From assembly GCA_947069175.1 (NCBI GenBank), contig CAMTDV010000030.1, forward strand, positions 98,852,411 through 98,916,410: a stretch of DNA of 64,000 nucleotides, given 5' to 3'. Position numbers and translations under genes: made by a program. This DNA comes from Scalesia atractyloides. Its lineage: Eukaryota > Streptophyta > Magnoliopsida > Asterales > Asteraceae. Under the pieces are notes generated by a model. It searched no databases. It saw only the letters and a list, made by a program, of their open reading frames with translations, and was not told the origin of the DNA. Below, one piece after another: positions 13,247 to 24,585 of this stretch. How positions within the stretch are numbered: position 1 is the first letter of the stretch; the number at the start of each line of letters is the position of its first letter.

Positions 13247-13903
13247 TTAGCAACTATCCAATCAAAATGGTAGATTTATTTGTTTATGTAGCGACGACTT
13301 TTGTCTTCGCAAAAAGCTTCGACTGCCATGGACGAAATATATAAGGGGCCTAGGCCTACCTATTTTGTTTAAAAGTGTTAATATTAGCCCATTAGATTTA
13401 GATAATGATCTGTGGTTAGATTTCTTCTAATCCAATAGCTCAAATCTAACATTTGTTTTTCAAAGCTAAAAAACTAAAAGAGATGAGGATTGAGTTGTAA
13501 TTTTTTTTGTCATACATGTGTAAGAACTGATATTTTTAAAGATTTATAGTCTTTATTTGACGAAAAGAATTGATTTTTTATGTGTAACATTTTCACCATA
13601 CGTTTAACCTATTAGATTGGTGCGTCCAACATACATCTATCGTTCTCAAAACATACCCAAAATAACTTAAATTAAAATACCAATACCCCTTCACCCTAAC
13701 TCACATGTACATGTGTCATATATTGACTTGACGTTATATCACACTTTAAATAAAATAATATGAAAATACCCTGCGTGTAGTTAAGAATATGTATACTCTA
13801 AAATGACATGGGCATATGCCACAAGAAAGATGACCGTGTAGCCAACCCTATCCCAATATTTTATTCATATATTTAAATATAAATCATGAGTGCATGCACA
13901 TTT

Positions 13904-13957
13904 TTAATGTTACATGATTTCTTTATATAGTTAATGTTACATGATTTCTTTATATAG
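13904..13957 (+). repeat. 27-bp tandem duplication carrying a TATA motif
   Basis: Two exact head-to-tail copies of a 27-bp unit that ends TTTATATAG lie about 90-140 bp before the start of the gene at 14044. Each copy carries a TATA-like TTTATATAG, so the gene may have duplicated core-promoter elements. Confidence 0.75.
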
Positions 13958-14043
13958 ATGTATACCTTCCTACATCTATATGCTTTGACCCCTTTACATT
14001 TCACAATCTCAAATACCAAAACTCACACACAAACTTTGTCAAA

Positions 14044-14752
14044 ATGAGTGTCAACGATGATGATCATCAAGAACTTGATGAACTCGACACACTCTCACTC
14101 ACTGTTTTCCCCCCTAACAACCGACCAAGATCATGATCATCATCAGAATATTCCATCATCACCGATACCAGAAGATCTATTCGAGTTTTGTAGTGGCAGA
14201 TCATTAGGGTTTTCTGAAGATCACAGGTTGTCCCATGCAGAAGATATGTTCTCCGGTTGGAAGCTCATACCGATGATCAACAATCAAACCCGTAAAGAGA
14301 AACACATTAACCGCAGGCGATCCGAGTCAATGCACGAGTTAAAGAGCAGCACAAACAAACCAACCGCGAGTCAACTCGTGAGAAACAGCCACTCTTTGGA
14401 TTACAAGAAGCTTAACCGAAACTCGAGGTTGAACTATGAACCGACAGCAGAGATCCACCGTAACAACCCGAGTAATAAAACGTCGTCTTCGAGGTGGTCG
14501 GATATTGTTTTTGGGCCATTAAAAGGGCCGCCGGAGATGGATCTCCGGGACATTAGGAACAGGCAGGTTGTTAACACGTCGAAGTCGATGTTCGCTACGG
14601 TTGAGTCGAGTAACCGGTTTGCGGTTAACCACCGGGCGGGTTGTCACCGGAAAAGTTCATGGGGAGTGCTTGGGATACTTAGCTGCAAAAGCTCCGGCAG
14701 TGTTGCCGTGAACATGCCGTTAAGTTATGAAAAGTTGGGTTTAAAGAATTGA
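14044..14752 (+). CDS. Uncharacterised plant protein, probable frameshift
   Basis: Function unknown; possibly a regulatory protein without enzymatic domains. The main frame (first ATG 14057) gives about 231 residues ending at TGA 14750-14752. Visible features are an acidic-to-aromatic patch EDLFEFCSGRS, then AEDMFSGWKLIP, a basic RRRSES stretch, RWSDIVFGPLKGPPEMDLRDIRNRQ (shown here in part as GPPEMDLRDIRNRQ) and a C-terminal SSWGVLGILSC. An earlier ATG at 14044 in another frame encodes a 30-residue acidic peptide containing ELDTLSLTVF that stops at 14134. The two frames meet near six C at 14109-14114, and one base fewer there would join them. The upstream frame could instead be an overlapping uORF. 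No intron signals are needed, and there is no close neighbour. Confidence 0.7.
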
Positions 14753-17155
14753 CACGTTGGTGCCCTTTGAATTTTCAAGAATGCCATATGGGGCACAAAG
14801 TTAATAATTGTATTAGGATTTGGAGCTTTTTTTTGTTTGGTAGTTGTATTGGTGTCAGTACAATCACTCCATGCATGCTTAAATGTATAACCCATGATGT
14901 GCTTTTTCTTTATATTTTTAGTCTGTCAAAAGCCATTTTGAATTATTGTATGTGGTTATGATTTATGAAGTAATAAGATGAAATGGAACATTTTTTTTAC
15001 TATAGTTGTTAAAACCATGCTTTAGAAAGAATATTCTAAGTGTAAGAATGAAGTAATATCTATATCACTTTTTAATTAAGTTCACACAACCCATCAACAT
15101 GGTTAAGGATAGACAAGTGTTGGGTAATGAGGTTAAGTGACCTAGGAGAAATACATTTTAGTGTTATCTAATACTTGGTACTCGTTTTTAATGTGTAATA
15201 TATAGAGAACGACCGTGATTAATCACACATATTCACAGAGTGAACGGATGCAAAAAATATTCGGGTTCATCACCATAGACCATGTTCGAGCCTTAGTTAG
15301 GAATCGTTACACACCATAATGATTAGTTAGACAACAATTTGTTTACTATTAGTTAGTTAGATGTACTTACCAAAACTCAGTTAGTTCTGTTATTTCAGTT
15401 TTATGCACAAAGTTCTAGGCGCACGTACGTAAATTGTTTGGTCAAAAACCGAAGGTGTTATCTAATCGATGTGTCCTAGGATTGGCCCGATATATTGTAA
15501 TGATACTTGACACATGGTTATAAATATATTACTTTATTTTTTATTGGAATCTTATTCCATATGTGCATATAGTTATTAAGATAGAGCCATTGTAGACAGG
15601 TCTCAAGTCCCTTTTCTTTCAGGGTGGTTGAATTGGATGTTGGCAGCTAGCAAGGTTTTTTATTCCATCATATTAAATTAGGGTTGTTTTTAAATGCATG
15701 GGTACCAAAAAGTTGAAGGAGCAATGTGGTAATTACTAAATTGTTGAAGGTGAGATAATTATACTTCATAGAGAAGGTGCGTGAGGTGTAGGATATCACT
15801 ATGGTCAATCTTTGTCTCTTTAATTTTTATTTAACTTTTAAATACAAAACCACGATTTGCTCTTGTCAAGTTTTTTGGTTGACCGACAATTGTTTAGAGA
15901 AAGTTAGTTATGTCACCATATTGGCTTCTTTAAGTGAAATAAAAACATATTTTAAGATAAGTGGTTTTTGACTTGTTTGATATTTGAACCCCCAAAAGTT
16001 TGGAAGAGATTAAAATGTTGTTGACCTTTGGATATGTTCTGGAGCTGGTCGATTTTTTGGTCCCATTTGTGCATATATTGTTGTTGAATGGGAATATTTT
16101 TGATTCTCATTGAATACTATTATACTTTTTTTTAATATCATAGATTCACAGAAGCTTCAACGTTTACACCTATTTGTCTCACCGTGTTATATTTAAATCA
16201 TACATGATCTTAAAAGATTATAGCTATATATTTTAGTGACTAAAATTTCGAGTGGTACTTGATAATTGAAAGGATACCGACATATAGGAACAAAATAAAT
16301 AAATAAAAATACGTAAAGAAAACTATCTTGGCTTAACTATTTTGTTGCCTATTTCTAAATGCAGCTACAAATTGCCTAACAAAAGGCAATAGTTATGGTT
16401 TTCTACATATCCTTCAGGGATTTGTCGAAAATCACCGACATATTTCCGAAGAAAGCAATAAGAAGTCTCAAAAGAAAAAAGAAAGCTAAAACTTATTTAA
16501 AGATCTGATTTTCGATAAGGTTTCGTTCCAATTTTTGGTCGTTGTTGGATGAGTACGATTTTGCGATAGAGTATTCTTTGTATATGTTAAATATAAGATT
16601 TTGGATGAGATTTATTCTCAAACTTATCGGTCTTTGTCAGGTGTGACAAAATAGCGACAATGATTTATCGATGAATTTATAAGAAATTATTATATCTGCT
16701 CTTAAGACCTCTATGCTTTTAACGTTATATTATCTTTTCTTAATGATTCCCTCAAAGTATTAATGGTATGCCTATTTATCTCAAAAGATGTGTTGATATT
16801 AAGTCCAAACACAAGTCTCAATACGGACTCGAAGCCCTCTTATAGCAAGATAAGGAGTCACATTGCTAATATATTTTATGTTGTATTCTAAACTTTAATT
16901 TACCCAATTTATTAAAGATTTTGTAAATTTTAATATACATAGTTATGTAAATATTTTCTATTCTATAAAAACCATAAACATGTTAATGGTCGTCGATAAT
17001 CAAAGATTGTTGATGAAACAAACAACGGAAGAACATCTTCAGTAATAGTAATATGTCGCAGTAATAGTAATATGCCGCTGAGATATCCATCAATAATGAA
17101 CATTATTTAGTTCAAATAACAATTTGTTAAATAATTAGTAATCTAAGCAATCACT
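14753..17155. other. Intergenic DNA, no gene recognised
   Basis: AT-rich sequence downstream of the 14-kb gene. The first 200-250 bp are probably its 3' untranslated region. No open frame with a recognisable motif was seen. Confidence 0.6.
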
Positions 17156-17164
17156 TCTTAATAA

Positions 17165-17729
17165 GAAATATTTGATTTTAATAATACGAACTATTTGTCA
17201 TTTGTCGCCAACAGTCCTAACTTCAAAAATAACCACTGGCAGTCTCAACTATTGACATATTGGGCACCAATGCACCTTGACTAACAGAACCCTAACGCCG
17301 TTAGTCTCCGATCGCCGAAAAAACGTTTTTGGCCGGAAAACTCAACATTTTCGTCCCAAACCTCTTTGTAACCTTATTACGGACCTTTAAGAACCTTATT
17401 TCTAGTAAAATCCCAAATTATTAATAAAGTAGCTGGAAAACTCCTTTTTTCGGCGGAAACTTCTCTTTGGCTGGAAAACTCAACTTTTTGGCCGGAAAAC
17501 TTAATATCTTCGTCCCAAACCTCTTTATAACCTCAGATCGGACCTTTAGAAACCTTTTTCTGGGCAAAAACGGTTTTTCGGCGACCGGAGACTAACAGCG
17601 TTAGGGTTCTGTTTGTCAGGATCCATTGGTAGCCAATATGTAAATAGTTGGGACTGCAGTTATTTTTTTTAAGTTGGGACTATTGGCGGCCAATGACAAA
17701 TAGTTTAGATTATTAAAATCCAGTATTCC
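17165..17729. mobile_element. Non-autonomous Mutator-like element, copy 1
   Basis: A 565-bp element with long inverted ends: the left GAAATATTTGATTTTAATAA pairs with the complement of the right end, TTATTAAAATCCAGTATTCC. Homology continues inward through CTATTTGTCAT and GCCAACAGTCC-type motifs. The flanks are TCTTAATAA (17156-17164) and TTTTAATAA (17730-17738), a 9-bp duplication with one mismatch, which is the Mutator length. The centre has a second inverted pair around CTAACGCCGTTAG and CTAACAGCGTTAG. It encodes no transposase. Confidence 0.7.
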
Positions 17730-18452
17730 TTTTAATAATTATATATATATAGAACCCATTAACTCTAACGGTATTTGAAATCAATATCCACCGTTAGATA
17801 TTGCTGTGATGAAATCATGGACATTTAAACTCCAATTTTTAACCGCTAATATAGCAGTTCCCGACAGTTTCCTAACCTCCACCTGTTCTCCACAAATCAC
17901 GTACACAAAACTAAACTGGATCGTGGGTTTTGTCATATGTAGTTTTGATTTCTCATCTGCTCCACGTTCTAATTGTTCCAACTCCCATGTTTGCTTTATT
18001 TATACCAGAAAACCTCATTCAAACTCCGCAAAACCACCGTTCTGCTCACGTTCTCGCAATGCTCTAAACCATCACCGTTCTACTACTGCCGGCGATCCAA
18101 TACTCAGACAATCCATCCTCAGGAACAACAAGAGAGTGATCCATCCTGCAATCACACGTCAATAGCAATGGCCACCGTTTGGTCTGGTTGGAGCTCTTTG
18201 AAAACTATCAAATTTCCACATCGTACCCGTTTGGCCGTTTAGTTCTTATATGAAGATGCGGTGACAAAGAAAGATTTTCAGGTTCCGTTCTTATTTAAAA
18301 TTATTAGTCGCTTTATATTATTATACATGTGAATTGTTGAATTTCGATGGTGTTTGTTAAAGTTTTTATATTTGGTTGACTTAATTTTGTATTTGAGTTA
18401 GTCACTTCCACAGAGCACAAAGATATTTGATGCTTGATGAACAACAGGTTCT

Positions 18453-18495
18453 CTTGCACGTCAGGTGTTGGACAAAATGCCAAAAAGAAATTTAG
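18453..18495 (+). pseudogene. Pentatricopeptide-repeat-like fragment
   Basis: One frame reads LARQVLDKMPKRNL, which resembles the end of a PPR motif, and stops exactly at a good splice donor (G|GTAAGA at 18495-18501). Nothing else of a PPR gene was recognised nearby. At 14 residues the match could be chance. It lies upstream of the Helitron-like end at 21624, so it may be captured DNA. Confidence 0.3.
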
Positions 18496-18935
18496 GTAAG
18501 ATCAATTTATTTGCAATTAGTCACTGTTTCATGCATTTTCGTTATTGATGCATTTTCTCCATCAAGGTAAGTTGATCTCTTCAATTCATTCGATCATCTA
18601 TAGTTTTTCGATCACATAAAATTCAAATTACCCAATGAATCGAACTAATTGGATCAGATTGTAGGGAACAAGTGATATGATGGCTGTTGGCTGTGGATTG
18701 GTAACATTACAGTCACGTGCACTGGTGCTATAAAAAAACTCGTCGTTATATAGAGATAATGCAGGTGATCATTATCACATGTTCTTCATTCATTTTTACT
18801 ACTTATCTATCAATTTCGTAGATTCTTCTTTTTATATTAGTTTCCTTATTTATTGATGTGGTTTTGTGTAATTTGCAAAAGATGAGTCTCAAATTTGGCT
18901 CTAGAGACTCTCTTCTCAACGCTACCTATATAGAT

Positions 18936-19216
18936 TAGGGATCTCGTCCTGATACCGTCCTGATCCTGAAAATCCCTATCCCGAATTTCGCCAAAACTGG
19001 GTACCGATACCGAAATATGTCGGTACGGTACGGTATCGGTATTTGAAGGTAATTTTCGGTATTTTACCCTTACCGTACCAAACCCATCACGGAGATACCG
19101 ATACCGGAAATGCCAAAAAGTGGATACCGTTTCCGGTACCGAAAAAAATCGGTAAGGTATTTTCGGGATCGGTACGGGATCGGGATCGGTATTTGATGCC
19201 AAATGCTCCATCCCTA
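18936..19216. mobile_element. hAT-type MITE with perfect 8-bp target duplication
   Basis: A 281-bp element begins TAGGGATC and ends GGAGCATTTGG-side sequence closing in ATCCCTA, so its ends are inverted repeats (TAGGGAT). It is flanked by ATATAGAT at 18928-18935 and 19217-19224, an exact 8-bp duplication as made by hAT transposases. The body is packed with GGTACCGATACCG-type motifs on both strands. The 121-residue minus-strand open frame across it (proline- and arginine-rich) is a translation of these motifs, not a gene. Confidence 0.85.
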
Positions 19217-19486
19217 ATATAGATCGTATGTGGTTCTCAACAACTTTTTAGTGCATTTTTTCAACCCCCGTTTTATTTATTTGGGAAATATGATGTTGCT
19301 AATTTGTTTTCACATTTGCTAGAAGTAGAAACATGTTCAAGGGTTCTATTACATTGTGCACAAACAATCAACTATCAAAATTGAGCATGGAAAGCAGGTA
19401 TAGTGAATCTGTTTATGCAATATATGTGCATATGCATATATTGTTTTAAACCAAAGTTTATACAGTTATATTAGTCTATGTTGCAG

Positions 19487-19678
19487 AACATAAAGAGGGA
19501 ATGAAAGAGGAATGAGAATTTTGATCCCATGGATGAAGATGATTATGATATGGCATAGATTAAGGCGACTCATTTTGAGGAATCAATGAAGTATGCCCAG
19601 AGAATTGCGAGTGACGCTGACACCAGGAAGAACCAGTCATTTGATCAGACATTGCAACAACATGATGAATCTAAATGA
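19487..19678 (+). pseudogene. CDC48 (p97 AAA-ATPase) C-terminal fragment
   Basis: Just after an AG splice-acceptor-like site (TTGCAG), the frame reads ENFDPMDEDDYDMA, stop, IKATHFEESMKYAQRIASDA and then SFDQTLQQ. This matches the conserved end of plant CDC48, which has an NPEAM-DED linker followed by HFEESMKYAR-SVSDADIRKYQ-FAQTLQQ. The TAG at 19556-19558 replaces an expected glutamate codon, so the piece cannot be expressed intact. The rest of CDC48 is absent. It lies 2 kb upstream of the Helitron-like end at 21624, which suggests capture by that element. Confidence 0.75.
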
Positions 19679-21579
19679 TGTGAAATTGGCGAGTGAGTTT
19701 GTTTATGGCAGGAGTATATGCAACAACCTGATGAAGTGGAGTTTTCTGCCCTTGAAATGGGTAATTTTTTCGATTTCGTCTGCACTCTTAACTTAATCTT
19801 ACTTTTCCTACCTACTTTGACGTAATTATCAATTTTATTTGCGGGATGTGTTGGATTTGAAATGACATCTTCCAGGGTTTTGGTTTTGTTTCAGGTACGC
19901 AATCCATGACATTTTTTGTATTTTATGCGCATTGGTTTTGGTTTTTGTACAAATTAATTCCTAAAAGATTCACTTTCTTGATTTCCTTTGTTTGCTTTAA
20001 AACGAGTTCTAACGGATCGAGTTCATCAACTGACCAACTCAAAAGCGGACTGACTAGCCTCTCAGTGGTCTGATATCCAGTCTGATGCTTTTCGGGCATT
20101 AGTCCGGTTGAGTCTTAACCTGGTCCGGTTTATAATTGTCTACAGCCCTGCATGCCAGGATCAGTTTGCAATCAAATTTAGAAGTAGGGATGAAAGCAAT
20201 AGTGAAGGAAGTTCAAAGACCAAATCCAGTCATAATGGGCATACCACATGAACTAATTATTGTGTTTTCATCATTACTTTGTCCTTTTTTGCTTATATGA
20301 TATATTTCTTTCGTTACCACATTGGCTTTTTTTTAGATTATCAATGTGACGTAGAATTAATCTTTGGTTTAAACAATTGTCTAGATAAACAGAAGTAAAA
20401 TTAGATGGGTGGTGTGGTTTTTTCAAGTGTATTGCTATGTCCTTATTCTACAGTTGATTTGTTTCTGCATACTATGGGTCTAGTAGTTGAACCACAGAAG
20501 GTTTTTCGCATAACATCACAGGTATCATCTATTCATCTTTCAAAGATATTTTTTTATCAGTCATCTCCATTACTATTGAATTTCTCAAGTTCTTTTCGAT
20601 AGATGCCCTGCCCATTTGAATGCATTTTTATGCAGAGTGGCAACATTGTGCTTTTCTTTCTCTGGCATGTAATTCACTTAATGATTGGTGTTTTATACTT
20701 TTTCTAGGAGATCTTTCGTCAATTGAAAACTACCTTATAACAAATGGATATGTTAACATGTACACAAATTTAAATTTTGATCTGGTTAAATATCTTGGAA
20801 TTGTTATCGATGAAGATGCAGCCCATAACACCTCAAAAGTGGTTAAACTAGTGGCTTTCAGCTTTGGGTGAGAAAAAAGATATGCCTTTATGATTGGGAA
20901 GGTAAGAGAGATGCTAATATTTTGGAATAATTTTTTATTAGTTTATTTAGTTTAACTATGGTTGTTACATTTCTTTTACATTATCAAATCAAAATATGTC
21001 ACATGTTTAACGTATCATTTATTAGTTAATCATATTTTCTTTCCAAATGTAGGAGTGTTCAAGAAGTCAAAGATGTTCTTCATGGAGTGATTTGGCTCTA
21101 CAAAGATTCACAATGTATTGCGATCTAGGTTATTGTTCCTTTTTTTATTCTTTGACTTCTAAGTAGGGTGTAAATTACGTCGGGTATCAGCTGCTGGCGG
21201 GTATCAGGTGGTTGTTGATGTGAAACATGATGTCCTCTCTGACATTTCTAAGTGTCCCCTAGTAGATGATGGAAAAATACACCAAATTTGACAGATGGGA
21301 TCAAGTCAACAGGTCTAAAAGAGGCCCCGTATGAGGTCAAAGATGACGATCCAAAAGCCGAAAAAGTTTAGGCAGTAAACCATGTTCGAGTGTTATTACA
21401 CTTTCCCCTAATGCTGCCTCCATTTGCTTTTGCATTAAAATGACACCATTTCATGTTTTACCACTCTATCAGTTTTATTTTATATCACGTTCGTTTTCCT
21501 TTTATAAAATAAAGAATGGTGCTTTTGTTTGTAATGTTGTTTAGATTTGTGTCTATTTAATATAGATTATCTTTATTTG
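19679..21579 (+). other. Exon-like debris, possible Helitron interior
   Basis: No complete gene is present. Several short frames end at splice-like signals. The phrase IVIDEDAAHNTSKVVKL at about 20800-20850 vaguely resembles the start of an ACT-domain (ACR) repeat, but the match is weak. The mixture of partial exons and introns upstream of a Helitron-like end fits captured gene fragments; the origin of most of it is unknown. Confidence 0.35.
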
Positions 21580-21624
21580 TTACGCTGTTAGCGTAACCCG
21601 TCTACCAGACGGGTATTAAACTAG
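21580..21624 (+). mobile_element. Helitron-like 3' terminus with two hairpins
   Basis: CCCGTCTACCAGACGGG (21597-21613) forms a 7-bp-stem hairpin. It is followed by TATTAAA and then CTAG (21621-21624), with T next, the classical Helitron 3' end inserted before T. Just upstream, GTTACGCTGTTAGCGTAAC (about 21578-21596) forms a second hairpin. The 5' end (TC preceded by A) was not identified, so the element length is unknown; the gene fragments from 18.4 kb onward may lie inside it. Confidence 0.65.
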
Positions 21625-22046
21625 TCTTATAGGATTGTAAGAATCACATACCAACTCTTCATAATGTTTTGAGTAAATTATAACTTCCATCCTTCATGAT
21701 ACAATCTTGCATCTTTTATTTTAAATCTTAAATAGTTACACGTTTAATTGTTTACTTTAAGGGGTCGTCACAAATTTTGGCTTTCCACTAACCGCCATTA
21801 AAAATATTATTTTACCCTTCCAATTTAAGTTGATTTTCACAAATATTTTCTTTTCTCTTTTTAGTTTCTTCTCGTTCCTTTTGTTTTTTTCTTCATCCTG
21901 TTCATCACTTTATTTTATACCAATTTATCGATGTTATAAAAAAAAATATTTTTTTTGGAATTTCGTTTTATTCCATATTTTCTCATTTGTTATGCTATTT
22001 AATATTATTTTAAAAAAAATTAAAACATGTTGTTAATTAATCATCA

Positions 22047-22368
22047 TAGGGATGTAAATAACTCAAGACGAGGTCGAGCTCGCCTAACTCAATTTCAGCT
22101 TACTTAACTTAAGAGATATTATGCTCGACTCACGGCTAAAGAAAGGATTAATTAGGGTAGTGAATGACCCGATCCACTCTTGAGCTACTTGAGATATATA
22201 ATATTAGTTTTTACGACTTGATGTTTAGCAGCTTACACATGGCTTGGCTTGTTGAAACCCTAACTAACTCTTTATCTAATCTTGAGCCAAGTTTAATCTT
22301 TCTTAGGTAAAATAATACGTGATCGAGCTTAGACAAGCTCGAATAGTTGAACTCTTTTTACACCTCTA
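22047..22368. mobile_element. hAT-like MITE with AGCTCG motifs
   Basis: The left end TAGGGATGTAAATAACTC and the complement of the right end (TAGAGGTGTAAAAAGAGTTC) are imperfect inverted repeats. The body carries GAGCTCG/CTCGA motifs at both sides. The flanking 8 bp do not match, so the target duplication has decayed or the ends are slightly misplaced. Confidence 0.45.
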
Positions 22369-22539
22369 AAATGAGTAAATGTTTGTTTGAATTATGAAAA
22401 AGTTTAATGAGATAAGTAAATAACTAATCCAAACAAATGAAAATAAATAGTTAATAATATTAAAATCTATAAAGTAATTTATTTTTTCAGAAAATGAATA
22501 ATAAATTAAAAATAATAAATTGTGTAAAATATTTGTGTT

Positions 22540-24290
22540 GAAAAGAATAAAAGAAAAGGTAAAGAAACTAAAAGAAAAGGAAAAGAAAATGATTGTGAAA
22601 ATTACACATTTTATTATTTAATAATAAGGCAAGATAAACATTTTTTTGTAGAATGTTGGTAGAAAATTTTTATGCTAGCAAGTGGACAAATGAAGAGGAT
22701 CAAATTCTTGACAAACCCCATATGATAACGGTAATTTGTTTAAATACACAAAAGAAAAATAAATAAAAAAGAAAGAAAGAAAATAATTGTGAAAATTACA
22801 CAGTTTATCCTTCAATAATAAGACAAAATAGCCGTTTTTTTAGAATGTTGTATAATTTTTTTTTATGCTAGGTAATGGAAAAGTGAAGGGGATTGTTAGT
22901 TCATTTTTCTGTAAGTGTTGGAAAAGAGTTTGAAGAAAATGTATGCAGCTGAAGAGCATCTGACGACAGAACCTGAATGTTTCTAAGAAGTGTTTGAAGT
23001 TAGCTTAGTCGCAGCTGAAGTGCTCTAGAAGCACACAACCAATGTAGTAGAACTTCAATGGCAGCTGAGGTTCTCTAGAAGCACACAACCAATGTAAAAG
23101 AATTTCAGCTGTGACCTAGAAGAAGCCTATCTTCAGACGGCTGATAACTACTTCAGACAATGAAGAAATTATCAGACGAGGAATAAAAGCATCAGGAGAC
23201 CTAAGTAATCATTAGAAGACACCAGCAAATAAAGCTATCTATCTGAATACAAGATTCTTGAAGTACAAACTATCGGTACACCTATAATCTCACCGATGGA
23301 AGATTTTAAGTATCAGCCTTCTAGAAGCAAAGGAAGTTAGCGCAAGTAGACAATTTGCGCTCGAACTCCAAAGGGGATAAGTACAAGTTGTCAACAAGGA
23401 TAAATAAACAAATAGTTTATTTATTACACATGCTTGATCTTTATCATATAAATAGCAATACAATCGATGGTAGAAGTCAACTGATTTGAAGAGAACATTT
23501 TCAATCGGTTCAAAATCTTTTCTCTCATCCATCAAACAACCGCCACACATTTTGGTCCACCTGGGTAGAATTTTTGTGTACATTCTATCGCACTTTGTAA
23601 AACATTTTCAAATTAAACAATAACAAAAAAAATCTATATCTCCGGGACATTTAAAGGGCTGGGCTTGCTTCTCATGAGACTAGGTAAGGGAATCGGAAAT
23701 GGGCTCATAAACCAGGCTTTTGGGCACACGGAAAAGGGGAAGTGGATGGAGGGTGCTTCTCAGCTAGAATTAGGGGTGGGGTCAATATAGTGGCTAGGGT
23801 GAGTCTTCCTACACCGCTGGACGCCTGACTCTAGACGAAGCTGAGGGGTTACCACCACATCCTCTCCCGATAGACTCGAAGCTCTTCATAATCAGGCGTG
23901 GTAGAAAATCTTCTCTCAAAAAGAGACAGACTAAGTGTTGCATGTATTGATTTCAACTTCCGCATAAACAAATCTGAGTGCTAAAATACAGTTTTATTGA
24001 AATCGTTAATTTCTTTATTCATGATTTGATGAATCTGGGACAAACAAGGATATAATTCGTGAAAAACCCTAGATGATAAGTATGATTTGTTGAAAAGTAT
24101 AAAAGAAAAATAAAGGAAAGAAAAGGAAAGGTAAAGAAAATAATTGTGAAAATTACATATTTTATCCTTTAATAATAAGACAAAATAAACATTTATTTTG
24201 TAGAATGTTTGTAGATTTTCTATGGTTGCTAGTGAAAAGGTGATGATGATGAAATTCATGAAAAAACCCTATATGATAAGTGTAATTATT
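22540..24290 (+). repeat. Three copies of a ~200-bp repeat, interrupted
   Basis: A unit containing AAAATAATTGTGAAAATTAC, CAATAATAAGACAAAATA, TTGTAGAATGTT and AAACCC-ATATGATAA occurs at about 22550-22740, 22741-22893 and 24047-24290. The second and third pieces are parts of one unit split by the insertion at 22894-24046. Its nature is unknown; it carries no open frame. Confidence 0.65.
22894..24046. mobile_element. Probable solo LTR, 1153 bp
   Basis: This block interrupts the repeat around it, begins TGTTAG and ends AAACA, which fits the TG...CA rule of LTRs. It is flanked by GGGAT (22889-22893) and AGGAT (24047-24051), a 5-bp duplication with one mismatch. No gag or pol motif occurs inside. 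Two similar 40-bp phrases ending CTCTAGAAGCACACAACCAATGTA-like sequence recur near 23020 and 23075. The retroelement lineage is unresolved. Confidence 0.5.
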
Positions 24291-24585
24291 AATAAATATT
24301 AAGGACAAAATCTGCAAGTTGATATATATGCTTAAATTGTGACAAGTAAAATTTCCTAGATTGCTTTATAACAATAAACCATACCTAGTTAATCTCATCT
24401 ATAGCTATAAAGTTATTAGTAAGGTCTGGCGAGGGTGAGATGTAGACACACCTTACCCCTAGAGAGGTTGTTTCCTGCGAAAGCCAGATTTTAAATACAT
24501 ATCAAGATATAAGAGTAATAAAAGTGTTGTGTGTGTGTATATGCATGTATCTACGCAAGAGTAGCTATAAAACAAATTCGGTTTA

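Noticed and set aside
18846..19211. 121-residue minus-strand frame rich in P, R and Y
   Set aside because: It coincides with a hAT MITE packed with GGTACCGAT motifs.
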